Shown piece after piece: positions 32,233-43,639 of a stretch of DNA of 64,000 bases. Each line of letters begins with the position of its first letter. Within the stretch, counting starts at the first letter, position 1. Position numbers and translations under genes: made by a program. Source of the DNA: Brachionus manjavacas (Eukaryota; Rotifera; Eurotatoria; Ploima; Brachionidae); assembly GCA_019054805.1 (NCBI GenBank), contig JAHQIY010000009.1:3534001-3598000 (forward strand). The letters are read 5' to 3'. The notes beneath the pieces were generated by a model. That model was not told the origin of the DNA. It did no database searches and worked only from the letters and a program-made list of their open reading frames with translations.

Positions 32233-34620
32233 TCAAGTTTCAGGAAAAAAAGAAGAAATAGTAAGGTAGCAATTACACAATGGAGTTGGGTATTCAATAT
32301 ATCTTGATTCGAAACCTTCTTTGTATTCTTTCACCAGTCTTTCAACCAATGGAATAGAATGACTCAGTCCTGTCCCAACATATTTCTCACTCAACTCAAA
32401 AAGACGACTCGAGACTGTTAGTAATTTTAGTTTATTAAAAGCTTCATGTTGCACGATGTTGGAGGAGGTATCATATTTTAACTTAAGGGTAGATCTTACT
32501 GCTGTATTCTGAATTGCTTGTAGTTTTTTGATATTATTTTTTGAAAATGAATTTAAGCAAGGAAAAGAATAGTCTAAGATTGATCCGACTAAAGATTTAT
32601 ATAAATTTCCTAGTGTGTTTTGATTAAGACCCCATTTTTTGTTTGACAATATCTTAATAATATTTAGTGTTGCAGCGTTCTTTAATTTCGTCTACTAGTA
32701 AATTAAAGTTCAACTTTGAATCAAATTTAATACCAAGAAACTTGATTTCTTTTTGGCTCACTATTCTGTTTCCATAGATTTTTAAGTTTAGATTATCACC
32801 CTCTTTTTTGTACCTAGAAAAGTCTACTGAACACGTCTTTTCAACTGATATCTTCATTTTCCATTTAATAAGCCATTGTTCTAGTTCGTTGGTGTATTTA
32901 TTAATCTTATTTTCTAGGTTCCCTTTATTGTCATAAATGAAGAATGTAACTAGATCATCTGCGAAAAGCAGAGAGTATTCAATATTTGTTTTGTTTCTTT
33001 TTGACTGTCATTAATATATATACTAAATAAAAGAGGACTAATTACTGAGCCTTGAGGAACACCTGCAGTTATTTTATATTCTTCGCTCAGATGATCATTC
33101 ACATTTACCTTAAATGTTCTACTATCTAAAAAGGATCTAATCCAGTTAGTCAAGTAATGAGGTGGATTCATTTTAATCAATTTAAAAAGTAGACCTTCAT
33201 GCCAAACCCTATCAAAGGCTTTAGAAATATCAAAAAAAAGGCCACAAACTCTTTTTTTAAATGATTCCACAATTCTTGAATTAAAAAGAAAAGATTATCT
33301 GATGTTCGCCGGTGTTTCCTAAATCCAGATTGCTCCTGGATAAGGAGTGAATTTAGTTCCAAAAAATTGTATAATCTTGAGTATACTATTCTTTCCAGTA
33401 ACTTTCCTATACAATTCGTAATGCTAATTGGTCTATAATTTAAAGGATCTTGTAAAGAAGAGGCTTTTTTTTGAATCATAGTAATGTTCGATGTTTTCCA
33501 TGCTTTAGGGACTCTACCTTCTCGAAGAGATAAATTAAAAAGTTCTATAATTTCTATTAATGAATTTCTAGGTAAGTTTTTTAACCAAGATTATGAATTT
33601 GGTCAGGTCCTGATGCCGCTTCATTTTTCAATCTTTTTAAAGCCATAAATAATTCATTTAAGCAAATTGTATCATTAAAATTAGACTTATCATAATTTCT
33701 AAAGAATTCAGAGTTAGAATTAAGTATTTCGAAATCTTTATCACGATCGATTAAATCTGAATTAGGACTAAATATTAAAGATAGGAGTTCTCCAAAGCAT
33801 TTTCCCTTTTCTTCATTAGTTTTGAATTCCTTGTCATTTAAAAACAAATTTGGGATTAAATTTGATCCTTTTTTCTAAATTTATTAAATATATTTTTAAT
33901 ATTATTATTCTAATTTGATCTAAATTTATTTTTTTTTTCCAGAATGGTCTACTTGTCAGTGGGTTTTTTCCCATTTTCTCAATAAAATCAAACCAATCAA
34001 TGAAGATGAAACTAAGAAAAGATCAAGAATTTCAAAGTAATTCCTATTAAAAATATTGAAAGTAGGACGCTTATCATTGATTACTGAGAAGTCTAACTCA
34101 TTGATTATTCTTTCCAACATTATGCCGTTTTCATTTTCCCCTACGCAGCCTATTTGCTTTGTTCTGGCGTTAAGATCACCACCTAAAATGTAGTTTCTAC
34201 ATTTTATTAACAGTTTTAAAAAACTCAAAGTTCAGAAGCATATTGGGTGGATTATAAAAACTGAATATAAACAATTCATTATTCTTTCCTAAGTTCATTT
34301 TTATACAAAGGAGTTCGGAATTGAATTCCTCATAAGAGAGATCTTGTATAAATTCAATTCCTTCTTTAATTAAAATTGCTACTCCTCCTCCATACTTGTT
34401 GCGTGGTTTTGTTATGAATTGATAATTGTGAAAATAAAGATAAATATTTGCCTCACTTAAATCTATCTTTAGTTCATTGAGCAAAACAATGTCGGAACAT
34501 TTTTGAGCTAAAAAATTGGCTAAGAGATGAACCCTACTAGGTAAATGAAGACAATCCAGTGTGTAATTACTAACCTTGTTTTATTTAGATGTTTTGTTCT
34601 TAAAGTTGATTTATTTATCT
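32233..34620 (-). pseudogene. LINE-B ORF2 (endonuclease and reverse transcriptase), broken
   Basis: Endonuclease: VLLNELKIDL, KYGGGVAILIKEG, GGDLNARTKQIG and ILDLFLVSS. The N-terminal part just before 34500 has stops. Linker: NEEKGKCFGELLSLIFSPNS and LKRLKNEAASGPDQIHN. RT: NYRPISITNCIGKLLERIVY, EQSGFRKHRRTSDNL, LFFDISKAFDRVWHEGLLFK, AGVPQGSVISPLLFSIYIND, catalytic LFADDLVTFF at about 32970 in a shifted frame, and thumb EIKFLGIKFDSKLNFN. C-terminus: WGLNQNTLGNLYKSLVGSIL and FELSEKYVGTGLSHSIPLVE. All blocks are in order, but at least six frame changes inactivate it. The last ~420 bp closely match 49.66-50.08 kb. Confidence 0.83.
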
Positions 34621-34626
34621 TCTTGT

Positions 34627-35836
34627 TCATTCTAAATTTTCTTCAATGCTGTTTTGACTGGCAGTTTGCTGACCAATTTCGTTAGATGATTGATCTACTT
34701 GAATTGAACATTCAGTTGTTGAACTGTTTGATTCAGACTCGAAGGTACTGTCGTTTTGATTTTCTAAGACAACTAATGGTTTCTTTGATTCATTTTCGGT
34801 GAGCTCTTTTTCATTTGGATCAGATTCGGGAAATCGCTTGGTTTGATTTCTGGTTTGGAAAAAATTCTCAATCTCATTCTGATCAATTGAGCGTACATTG
34901 ACAGGTGACTGACATATTGGTAGAAAATCGTTTAAACGACTTACCAAAGCTTCTTCTAAAACTGGAGTTTTAAGGTCCTTTGGGCTAATTTGGGATATTA
35001 CGTCATTGAAATTTGTTGGCTGATATCCAGGTGTTTTTGGCATCACATTTTCATCATAATTTTTTTGGTTAGCTTCAAATAATGATTGCGTTTCTTCTTG
35101 GTCAATGTAAAGATCATTGTAGTCAATCTTTTTCCTTTCAAGCGACTTAAGCTTTTCGGCAATGGAGCATTTTTTTGTCAAATGTCCTTTCTGATGACAA
35201 TTTTCGCATAGTGTTTCTTTTACAGGGCATTTAGCAATGTTGTGTCCTTCATCATCACAAAAATAGCATTTCTGCTTTTGTCCAACAATTGACACAAGAC
35301 ACTTTAAACCATACATTATTGTGGGGCCTGACAAGCTTCCAATAATATTCTCAACTTCTTTTGGAAATGATATTCTCACCCTTCTGACACCATTTTTCCT
35401 CTCGGGTCTTTCTTTATATTTTTCATCAGTAATGTGCTCAATAAGTAAGTCCATCAATTCGAACAGCATTAAAGAAGGTTTCAAGTCTATGATTCTCGAA
35501 ATCAGAGGGCAAGAAGTGAAATCGAAAAGTACAATACCTTCTGAGATCCGGGACTTTATTTGCATCTTCAAGTCTGAAAATGGTTCCATTGATATTAATG
35601 TCACGATCGAAAATTTTGGCAACATTAAAAGCAGCATTAAACTCTTTTATCCAAACTTTGTTTGAAGAGAAATTGTAGAAACTTGTGATCGCATCATTTT
35701 CCACTTGGTTCAGGACGACATCAAGTGCACTAAATAAGACTTTATGGCTAATCGGTTTGTCTAACCTCTTCAAGTTTAGCTTGACCGAATTTTTAAATAT
35801 CCACCGTCGGTTTTGGTTTGTTTTGTTGAGCGACAT
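34627..35836 (-). pseudogene. LINE-B ORF1 (Gag-like, two CCHC knuckles), one frameshift
   Basis: Likely start at ATG 35836 (MSLNKTNQNRRWIFKNSVKL). The first 130 codons end in a frameshift near 35510-35440. The second frame continues (FPKEVENIIGSLSGPTIMYG) into two CCHC zinc knuckles, CYFCDDEGHNIAKC and CENCHQKGHLTKKC. An acidic/Ser-Asn-Gln-rich C-terminus runs to 34627. With the frameshift repaired it would be about 400 residues, normal for Jockey-type ORF1, an RNA-binding nucleoprotein component. Only one break makes this the best-kept ORF1 in the window. Confidence 0.8.
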
Positions 35837-36004
35837 TGCCAACACACAATTTTCAACGGTTTTTAAATCACGTGATGATGCTATTAATTAGATTTTGGTT
35901 TTATAATTATGAACTTAGTTTTTATAGACCCAGCCATGAACCGTTAAATTTTATTGATTAATCAAGGAATAAGCTTGTTCTAGCCGTTTTAATTCAACTT
36001 AGCG

Positions 36005-36175
36005 AAGTTAAAAATAAGATCATTTATCGGTATTTTCTCATTTTTTAAAAAGTTTCACTGAATAAAACAATTAAAGTAATATTATTTTTCGGTATTTTTA
36101 ATTTTTTTTAAACAATGGTGTTGAATAAAAAAATAAGATCTGTTTTCGGTGTTTTTATTTTTAAACCCTTCGACG
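36005..36175 (-). repeat. Three ~60-bp degenerate units 5' of LINE-B ORF1
   Basis: Successive units share TTTTTCGGT(A/G)TTTT, a long T/A run, then GGTGTTGAATAAAA or CACTGAATAAAA. They lie immediately upstream of ORF1 in its own orientation, like the monomer arrays that act as promoters in some LINEs. The promoter role is inference. Confidence 0.5.
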
Positions 36176-36234
36176 TTGTCATAGAACAGCTCGATCCCAC
36201 ACAATAAAAACTATTTATTTACAATCATTTACTT

Positions 36235-36420
36235 TTTTTTTTTTTTTTTTTTTTTAAACTTCTATCAATATTTTTTTATTCACAATTTTATATTTTCTAT
36301 AGTCAATTGTAAAATTATATTCTAAATTATGATCTAAAGAATGCAGGCTGAAAAGAAGGTTTACGCCGTCCTGAACTGCCTGGGGCCTCGGCCCAAATTA
36401 TTTTAAAAAAAAAACTATTT
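36235..36420 (+). mobile_element. LINE-A 3'-tail fragment
   Basis: A T-run followed by an AT-rich UTR, then GCAGGCTGAAAAGAAGG and CTGAACTGCCTGGGGCC. This matches the layout of the LINE-A 3' end at 6.3-6.6 kb (GGGCTGAAAAGAAGG, TCTGAGCTGACCCG). It is extremely 5'-truncated, plus strand. Confidence 0.65.
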
Positions 36421-36902
36421 TTAAAGGGAAAGACAATCAATTAACAATCGAAATCAATTAAGTTGAATGAAAAGTTTTTTTATTTATAGAAAAAATTCAA
36501 TGTAATTTTGCTTGGGTCATTTTCGACCCATTTTGGCCGATAACCGAATATTGGGTCATTTTTGACCCAATTTTGGACGGATAAGAGCTAATGGAATCCG
36601 AAGTTATAACTAATAGTTAGTAAGTAGTTAGTTTATAGCGTGCGCTGCGTGCAGTTAAGACTAAATTATACTTAAATGAGGACGTAAGAGAAAGAGATGA
36701 CAAAACTCAGGTCTTAATAATTTTTAATTTTTTAATATTAGAAAAAAAAACTTGCCATTAATTACAAAAATTTTTGATTGAAGATCGAAAAATAAAAAAG
36801 AAATTTAAAACATTCAAACAAAAATTTTATTTACAATTTTAAAAATGAATTATAAATCAATAGTTCATTTAAATAATAAGGCACTAGACAATTTCCCAAA
36901 CT

Positions 36903-37373
36903 CTAAATTGAATATTCACAAAGAGAGTCTAATCTAACTGGTTTGAAGCTGTTGAATCTCTGAAGCATATTGTACCACTTGTTCCTGATTGTCCTTGGCT
37001 CTGAATCATCTAGTAGCATTACTGTTTCATTATCGGACAAATCTTTTTGCTCCGAAACGCAATAAGAATCGCTGTCGTCATCTATGTCATATAAGTCATC
37101 TCTTTTCCGGTTAGAAAAAATAGCCGATAAAAACACCACGGTCACAATTACTATATAAATGAACAGAATTGATAAAATGTAAAAAATTGGGGTTTTCAAT
37201 TGAGCTATATTGAACTCGAAAGAATAATCATCAGTCGAGTTTTGAAGATTGGATTCGACCAGGTAATAGTCAAAGCCAAAATTGCTAAAATTTCGCTTGT
37301 CATAGACTTGGTAGCTAGATTGGTTAGCGAATGCATCGACCAATATGTCATTTTCAGAGTAGTAGTCAAACAT
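36903..37373 (-). CDS. Single-pass membrane protein with acidic cytosolic tail, unknown
   Basis: The frame is open to 37463, but the first ATG is at 37373 (MFDYYSEND), giving 156 residues. The N-terminal ~60 residues carry three N-glycosylation sites (NQS 17, NFS 28, NST 45) and are predicted extracellular. TM is at about 62-86 (TPIFYILSILFIYIVIVTVV), followed by the stop-transfer SNRKR, an acidic patch (DLYDIDDDSDSY) and a basic end. There is no signal peptide, so a type III topology is likely. Size and layout recall KCNE-type potassium-channel accessory subunits, but no diagnostic residues prove this; it may be a lineage-specific protein. Long open frame, charge arrangement and sequons support a real gene. 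It lies just outside the right end of the piggyBac-like element. Confidence 0.6.
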   Translation of the reverse strand: MFDYYSENDILVDAFANQSSYQVYDKRNFSNFGFDYYLVESNLQNSTDDYSFEFNIAQLKTPIFYILSILFIYIVIVTVVFLSAIFSNRKRDDLYDIDDDSDSYCVSEQKDLSDNETVMLLDDSEPRTIRNKWYNMLQRFNSFKPVRLDSLCEYSI

Positions 37374-37463
37374 TTTGATTAAAGCATTGCATAAAAATAA
37401 AAAATTATCTAAAATAAAGAAAAAAATTTTTTTTAAATTTTTTAATAAAATATTAGATGACAA

Positions 37464-38780
37464 AAAAAAGCTCTTGATATAATTGAATTAAAATAGCTAT
37501 TGATTGTTTATTTAACATGGTATCCTTAAATATTTAAAGTAGCAATTAGTTTGTTTCCTTTATTTGCTCACTAATAATTGTCATTGACACAAATGCTCCT
37601 CGTGCATCGTTCTAGATCAAAATAATCAATTTTTTATCCCGAGTATATCTCGATCTTTTACAATTGGAGAATAATTTTCAATTCTTAATCTTAATTAGTT
37701 CCAAGATACAAGTATCAACTGAGAGATCTCTAGAGCATTTTATTTCGTCGAGATATTTTCATTAATAGATAATTATCTGAAAATTTTTGACATTTTAAGC
37801 AAATCTTCTTATTTAAATTAAGAAATTAACAATTTAATCTATTTCAAAAATTTTTTGCAAAATTGATTGATAAAATTTTTTTTTAGATTTTCTTCAATAG
37901 CTTTTATCCACTTAGTACTAATTACAGCTATGCTGACATAACATTTTAGTGACATTTTATATTTTCTGAACAAGGTTTTCAATTATTTTTTTGAAAGCTA
38001 AAATATGCAGTTAAGAGGATCGGCAAGGATCATGTCTATGCCCCTTGAGCAAAAATTTTTTATCACTTTGCGGTAATTTCTCAATAAAAAATTAATAAAA
38101 ATTTTTCATCACAGAGAAAGCCCATCTTTAAATGTTGACAAAATCTTGGAAGAAAAAATAGAAGGTTAAATTTTTTTAGAATATTAATATTTTTTAGTAA
38201 TTAATGAATTGTAAATTTTTGACAATAAAATTATTGTAATAATTTGTGTACTCATTTAAGCCTTCCTGTTATTCCCCCACAACATCGACCCACTATTTAG
38301 AAAATCCTGGCTACGCAGCTGCTTGTGGATTATTGGAAAAAACTAAAAAATGGCTACCACAACTCAACCATTACCGTGGTTATTAAAGAAATACAACATA
38401 GATAAAAATTTAGACCCAAAAATATTTAGTTTTAATTATTAGCTTTTATTCATTAAAAGATGAAAATTAATTTTAAAAGAAAATTCACTCTTAGTTTTTA
38501 TGACATAAAATTGAATTCAAAATAAAAGACTGAAAATATTATTCTAAAATATGTGAATTTTAGAAAAAAATAAAAAAAAAAATAAATTTTTTCTTCAGAA
38601 ATTCAAAATTGGTTGGGTAAATTTTATCAGCCGATTCATTCTAAGAATCGTACAAATTTAGCTTCTGCACTTAAACCTCATAGATTTTAGAATTATTTAA
38701 ATATTATTCAGAGGTTTTAAGGGAAAATATTATTATTTATTTAATCAAATGTTTAATAAAGTAACATGGAAGAAATTGAG
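37464..38780. other. AT-rich intergenic stretch
   Basis: No gene is seen. A mixed-composition piece at 38.01-38.06 kb (CATGTCTATGCCCCTTGAGC) and one at 38.25-38.39 kb are unassigned. Confidence 0.35.
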
Positions 38781-39235
38781 GCTCGCGAATTAAATGTGGT
38801 ACGATATAAAGTGTGAGATTTGATAAAAAAAAGAGCAATACTGTGATGAGGACATCACTGTGTATGTACTCGGTTCGCTGTGCAGTTGCATGCACTCGTC
38901 TGAATCAGTAGACGAGGTGCATGTTGAGCTCAGGCGAGCCCGTGCATACACTCGTTCCCTGCACACTGACATGTGCTCGTCTTAATGAATAGGCGAGCCA
39001 CATGTTGTATGCATTTTGCGCTTAATATGCTTGCGACATGATAATGTTGCTTGCGCATTATGCGGCTAGCAATTAATGCAAATTGCTAGATTTTATTAAG
39101 TATTTTTTAATATGTATTTTTAGATTCATATTTCTTTTTATATACATAATGTGATTTGTATTTCCGCCCGGTGTCCAGTCTACGACGACAATCGGCCCCG
39201 GTCTTCTTTTTAGATTAAATAAATAAATATTAGTG
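38781..39235 (+). repeat. Cluster of palindromes ending in a LINE/SINE-like tail
   Basis: Successive inverted repeats: GTGATG/CATCAC (near 38850); GCACTCGTCT/AGACGAGGTGC (near 38890-38925); CATGTG...CACATG (near 38970-39005); GCAT/ATGC and TTGCG-rich pairs (near 39010-39060); TAGCAATT/AATTGCTA (near 39065-39090). The block is less AT-rich than its surroundings. A GC-rich segment with CGCCCGGTGTCCAGTC and ATCGGCCCCGGTC plus AAATAAATAAAT at 39.16-39.23 kb could be a retroposon 3' end. No coding sequence is supported. Confidence 0.6.
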
Positions 39236-42200
39236 AACCTTAATTATTCTTAGTTGTTCACTTCATTTCAAATACCTTCTGGATCAACGAATAAACCAAA
39301 AACATTAAACGATGATGACAACCTTCAAGATAAAAAATAGATTTATACTATTCTTTTTTCAATTTTTTTTAATTTCTAAAAATTGAAAATTTTTCTTTTT
39401 CTTAAAGAACAAAATAAAATGACTTTGCATTTGAAAATTAAGATTTAATTAATTTACTATATATTTTTATAAATACCATATGTTTTTCTAGATAAAATCT
39501 TAAATCAAAAAAAATTCTACTAAAAAAATTGATAATAATTAAATTAATTTAAGAATGAAAAAAAATTAAAAAAATCGTGAGTTTTTGCTTAAGCCTTCGA
39601 GGTTTCGATCAAACAAACTAAAAATTAGCTGCTTTGAAATTTTTTTGATTAATTGGTGTTCGAAAAATGTTGTCACATTTTTATTTTCTAATGATCCGTC
39701 AGTGTGTTTTGTTATTCCAAAAATTTATTAACTATGAAATAATAAATATCAATGTGATTTGGAATTAATAATCTTTTTTATATGCTTTTCTTATTTTTTT
39801 CATATAATTAATATTTAAATTATTAACTAACACATTTAATATTTCAATTCGTTTGGTAGACAATTGTAAAACAATTAATTTACTTTACAGATCACTCGGT
39901 TGTTACCATAAAAAATTAATTTTAGATAAAATTGAAATATTTAAATTTTTTATTCTTTGTCTTTGTCTATCATTTTAGTAAGATTTAAAAAAATGCAATT
40001 TAAGACTTTACTTATTTTCTTTTATTAATTTCAAATTTTTTAGGTTAATATTTGATTATTGAGGCTGAGTAAATAAAAATTTAATGTAAAACAAAAATAA
40101 ATAGATAATTTATCATTAGAAGAATGAGTTTTTTGTTCTTTTTTTATTAAACCTCCTGTTGTTCAATTAATAAATGAACTTAAAAAAATTTGAAACTGAG
40201 TAAACACAACCAGAGCAAGTTAATAAAGCTGAAATAAAAGTGGCTGTTATCTCTGATGTTTTTAAATTTTTTTTATTGTATAATCAAATACTTGAGACAC
40301 TTTTATTGCTTATTAGTTTTTATTTACCAAAAAAATTGATAAAACAAAATGTCACATACTTTCCCAAAAAAAGCTTTTTAAAAAAAATTCTATAAATTAT
40401 TCATCATAATTAAAATAATTTATCTAATCTTTAAAAATAGCACCAGTAAAAGAACTACATGAAGCAAAGAATTTTCTTATATTTTCTTTGTGAAAGCTTT
40501 TTTAATAAGATAAAAATTTATACCCAAATCAAAAAGACTATTTTTAAACGGGCAATTAAATTTGTACTTAATATTCTAATATTATTTATTTTTTTATTTT
40601 CTTAATTTTTTTAATACTTCTTAATTTTAGATTAGTCTAAGAGGCTTAAGAATAAAAGAAAATAAAAAGATTAATTTAGAAAAGACAAGAAGTGAAATAA
40701 ATAGCTTTACATATAATTAAATTTCGAAAAAATAAAAATCATTTTTGAAAGAAAACTAATTTAAAATCAATCCATGATTTTTTTATTAAATTTAAGTTAA
40801 TTTTAATTAATTGATTTAGTCAAATATCATACAAAAATATCTGATAACTGATCTTGCATGCTTTTAACTTACAAAATAAATGAGAAAATGATGATTATAT
40901 TTTCTAGAGTTTTAAAAATGAAACATTTAATTTTGTATTCTATGATAAAATTTAAAATTCGAACAAATACAAATAATTTAAAGTTAATCATTTCAATTAT
41001 TTAAGACGCCACCATTTTAAGAGCAAAAATTGAATTAATTTTTTGCAGAAATGACAATTAAATTCTTAAAATAAACAAATTCATTTTTCGATTAAAGTTA
41101 ATGATCTAGACATGTTCATTCGGAAATTACTTAAAATCGGAAAGAATAAAAAATAACTTAAATAATTTTTCTAAAAATATTTTTTCTATTAATAGAGTTT
41201 TTTTTTATTTCTTATTAATTTAATTAATAAAATTGAAAAAAAATTATTGCTGAATTTTATTTTTCATTAACAGCTTAGAAAAAATTATTGCATTCAAATA
41301 TTTGATGAACTAAGCTACCCTAAGGAAAAGGCAAAATTAGAATTTTCTTTCTTTAGTACTTTATATTACAAAAGAGAAGCCAAATTGTGTTTTAATGATC
41401 AATTAAAATTCATGATCTTGACCAAAAATTATCTAAAGAAATAATTAAAAAGGATTTTTACCTAAAAAATTAAATACAGAAACAAATTTTCATGAATAGG
41501 AAACCATGTTAAACCATAGCAGATATTCCGATTATTTGAAATAAAATTTTTTCGAAAAAAAACTCTTTTGAATTATAAAATAGGTTATATAAAAATATAA
41601 AAAAAAATTTTTTTTTTCATCTTACACATTTATTTTAAAGATTTAACTAAAAATTTATTATTTTCACTTCAAATCGATAAAATTTAAAAAATTAAAGTTA
41701 AATAAAAATATTCAAATAAAAACCAACCTAACCAAATTACCAACAGCCAACAAGTTCTCCACGACACTGTTCTTCCTCTTCAAACATTATTATCATCATC
41801 ATTATTAATTATTTATTATCATTTTAACTAACATATACTGACATAATGAATTTTACAGATTAAGTGTACATACCACAGTTACCATAGATGGTATCTTACT
41901 GTTACGGTATCCTAGCTTGGTGTAACTTAAATTATTATTATTATTATAAAATCTTACAAAAATTTATGCAAAAGTAATCTTTAAAAAGATTTGCAGACAT
42001 TTAAATTTTTAAATTTTTCTCACAAGTCCTCACTGTTTTATTCTCTTCCGCTATTAGACTAAATTTTCTTTTCTCTAATAATTAATTTGAAAATTAAATT
42101 TTAATTCTAACGTTTAAGATATTCTTTATTAAGTGTATTTTTTTTCTTATATAAATTATTTAATAAATATTGTTAAAAAAACATTTATCTTCTATTCAGG

Positions 42201-43635
42201 TATCCCTTTCAATAAAAGAAGGTTAGGATTGCATAATAGTTCTAATCGAGCAAATTTGAATTTTTCTCTAGAAAAAAACCAAAAATTGATTAATAGTTTA
42301 ACAATATTTATTTTAAAAAAAAAAGGAATTAGCAAAAATTTAAAAATAGCGTTCTTTTATAGCTACTTCCCTAACAATCGGAAGCATATTTTTTTCCATT
42401 CGCGTTTTTTAATTAAAATCTAAAATTAATTTCAGTAAAACCAATGACACAAAGTTTATTTAATAAGTTTTTAATTAATGTAAAACAAGCCTTTGAACAA
42501 TATTGATTTGGATTATAATTCCTAGGGATGTGTGCTTCAATTAAAAATTTATCTAGAGAACAAAATTGATGACAATTTTGCTAGTGCATGTGAACCTCTT
42601 CACTGCTTCTTAATTTACTTGATTAAATTGAATTCTATTAATTTAAAGCAAAAAATGATCTTTTTTTGGCAATTTTCAAAGAAACCCCCAAATACAAAAA
42701 AATATTAACTACTACTAGTGCTTTCTTTTAAAATTTTATCAATAGCTCCTTCAGATTAAAAAAAATTAAGAAAAATTTATTAGAAATCTTTTTTAAAGTA
42801 AAAATTCTCTTTTCTAATTTAAAAACCCATAACTATTGTATATTTTTGTTTTAAAAATTCGATGCAGCGGAGGTAAATAATTTTTTATTTTTGCTCCTTA
42901 AAAAATTAATAAAATTTATAATAATATAATAAATAATTTATGAAATAATAATCGAACCAAATAGTCGGGTAAGAAGGCCCGGATGAAAGTTTTTTTTTCC
43001 CGATAAACACTAATTATTAAAAAGAATATAGTTTTTATATGATTAAGGAATTTTGAATTATTTAGAGATATTTTTGTAATAAACGATGTTCTATTCTCAA
43101 GTGTATTCTTTGGTGAAAAATATAAATTATTGATAAGAAATTAATAAATCTGAATACGGAATGAGGGATACTAATGCTTTGAAAATTCAGGATTATGTTT
43201 TGATTTTTTTACCCTTAAAAATTAATTAATTAATTGCAATAAATAATAATAATGCTTGTTAGTATTCAAAAAGTTGTTTTTTTTTATATTTATATTTTTT
43301 ATATTTTTTACTTAGCTTTATAGTCCAATATTTAAAAAAAAATATTTTATGAATTTTTTTAAATTTTAAGAACTTATTAATCTAATGAACCATCTTGAGC
43401 GGAACAAGCGATCAACACCAAATTTTTACAGAATTAGCCAATATCTTAAAATTTATGAATCTTATTAACAATATTTTCAAAAAATAAGAATTTTTTTTTG
43501 AATTTAAAGTTAAAGGATTAAACAAAATAATGTTTAAAAAAATTAGTGTCAATGTATAGTGTGATATTTCATTAAAAAAATAGTCTTTTTGGCTCTATTT
43601 TAAACACATCAAATTTATACAGATATCTATTATCT
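39236..43635. other. Long AT-rich gene-free stretch
   Basis: I find no gene, RNA or complete element. The frame at 42133-42423 is low-complexity. A mixed segment at 41.72-41.93 kb (with TACCATAGATGGTA) and a fragment TAGCTCCTTCAGATTAAAAA at about 42.74 kb (a remnant of the LINE-B tail) are the only notable pieces. Confidence 0.45.
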
Positions 43636-43639
43636 TGAC

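Larger units (their letters stand above)
31885..36180 (-). mobile_element. LINE-B, near full-length Jockey-like retrotransposon
   Basis: Minus strand. The 5' region (36175-35880) has three degenerate ~60-bp units, then ORF1, ORF2 and a 3' end with a duplicated tail. The tail sequence, read on plus as TTTG, TTTTCTGTACCGAGCTAAAG, CTCCTTCAGAATAAA, recurs at every LINE-B fragment in the window. Many frameshifts are present. It lies inside the piggyBac-like element. Other copies or pieces: 16.3-18.0, 21.9, 48.5-50.1, 58.2-58.3, 61.3-61.5 kb. Confidence 0.85.
31686..36587. mobile_element. PiggyBac-like DNA transposon disrupted by LINE-B
   Basis: The left end TTAA|CTCTTATCCGTC (31682-31697) and the reversed right end CTCTTATCCGTCC (to 36587) are inverted copies. 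Both continue with AAAAT, GGGTCA/TGACCC palindromes, TTATCGrCCAAAATGrGTC and CATTTT/GACCC over ~75 bp. The left flank is TTAA; the right flank is CTAA, one mutation from TTAA. A TTAA target and an acidic ORF start fit piggyBac. The interior between about 31.89 and 36.42 kb is a LINE-B copy plus a LINE-A tail, so most of the original transposase is missing. Confidence 0.7.

Noticed and set aside
35321-35891. Plus-strand frames at 35321-35665 and 35685-35891
   Set aside because: Antisense shadows of LINE-B ORF1.
38010-38065. Possible U6-like snRNA (ATGCCCCTTGAGCAA)
   Set aside because: Only a short stretch resembles the U6 core; the 5' stem, ACAGAGA-type box and terminator are not present.
42133-42423. 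96-codon plus frame
   Set aside because: Asn/Phe/Ile/Lys-rich, TTG-like start, no domain or splice support.
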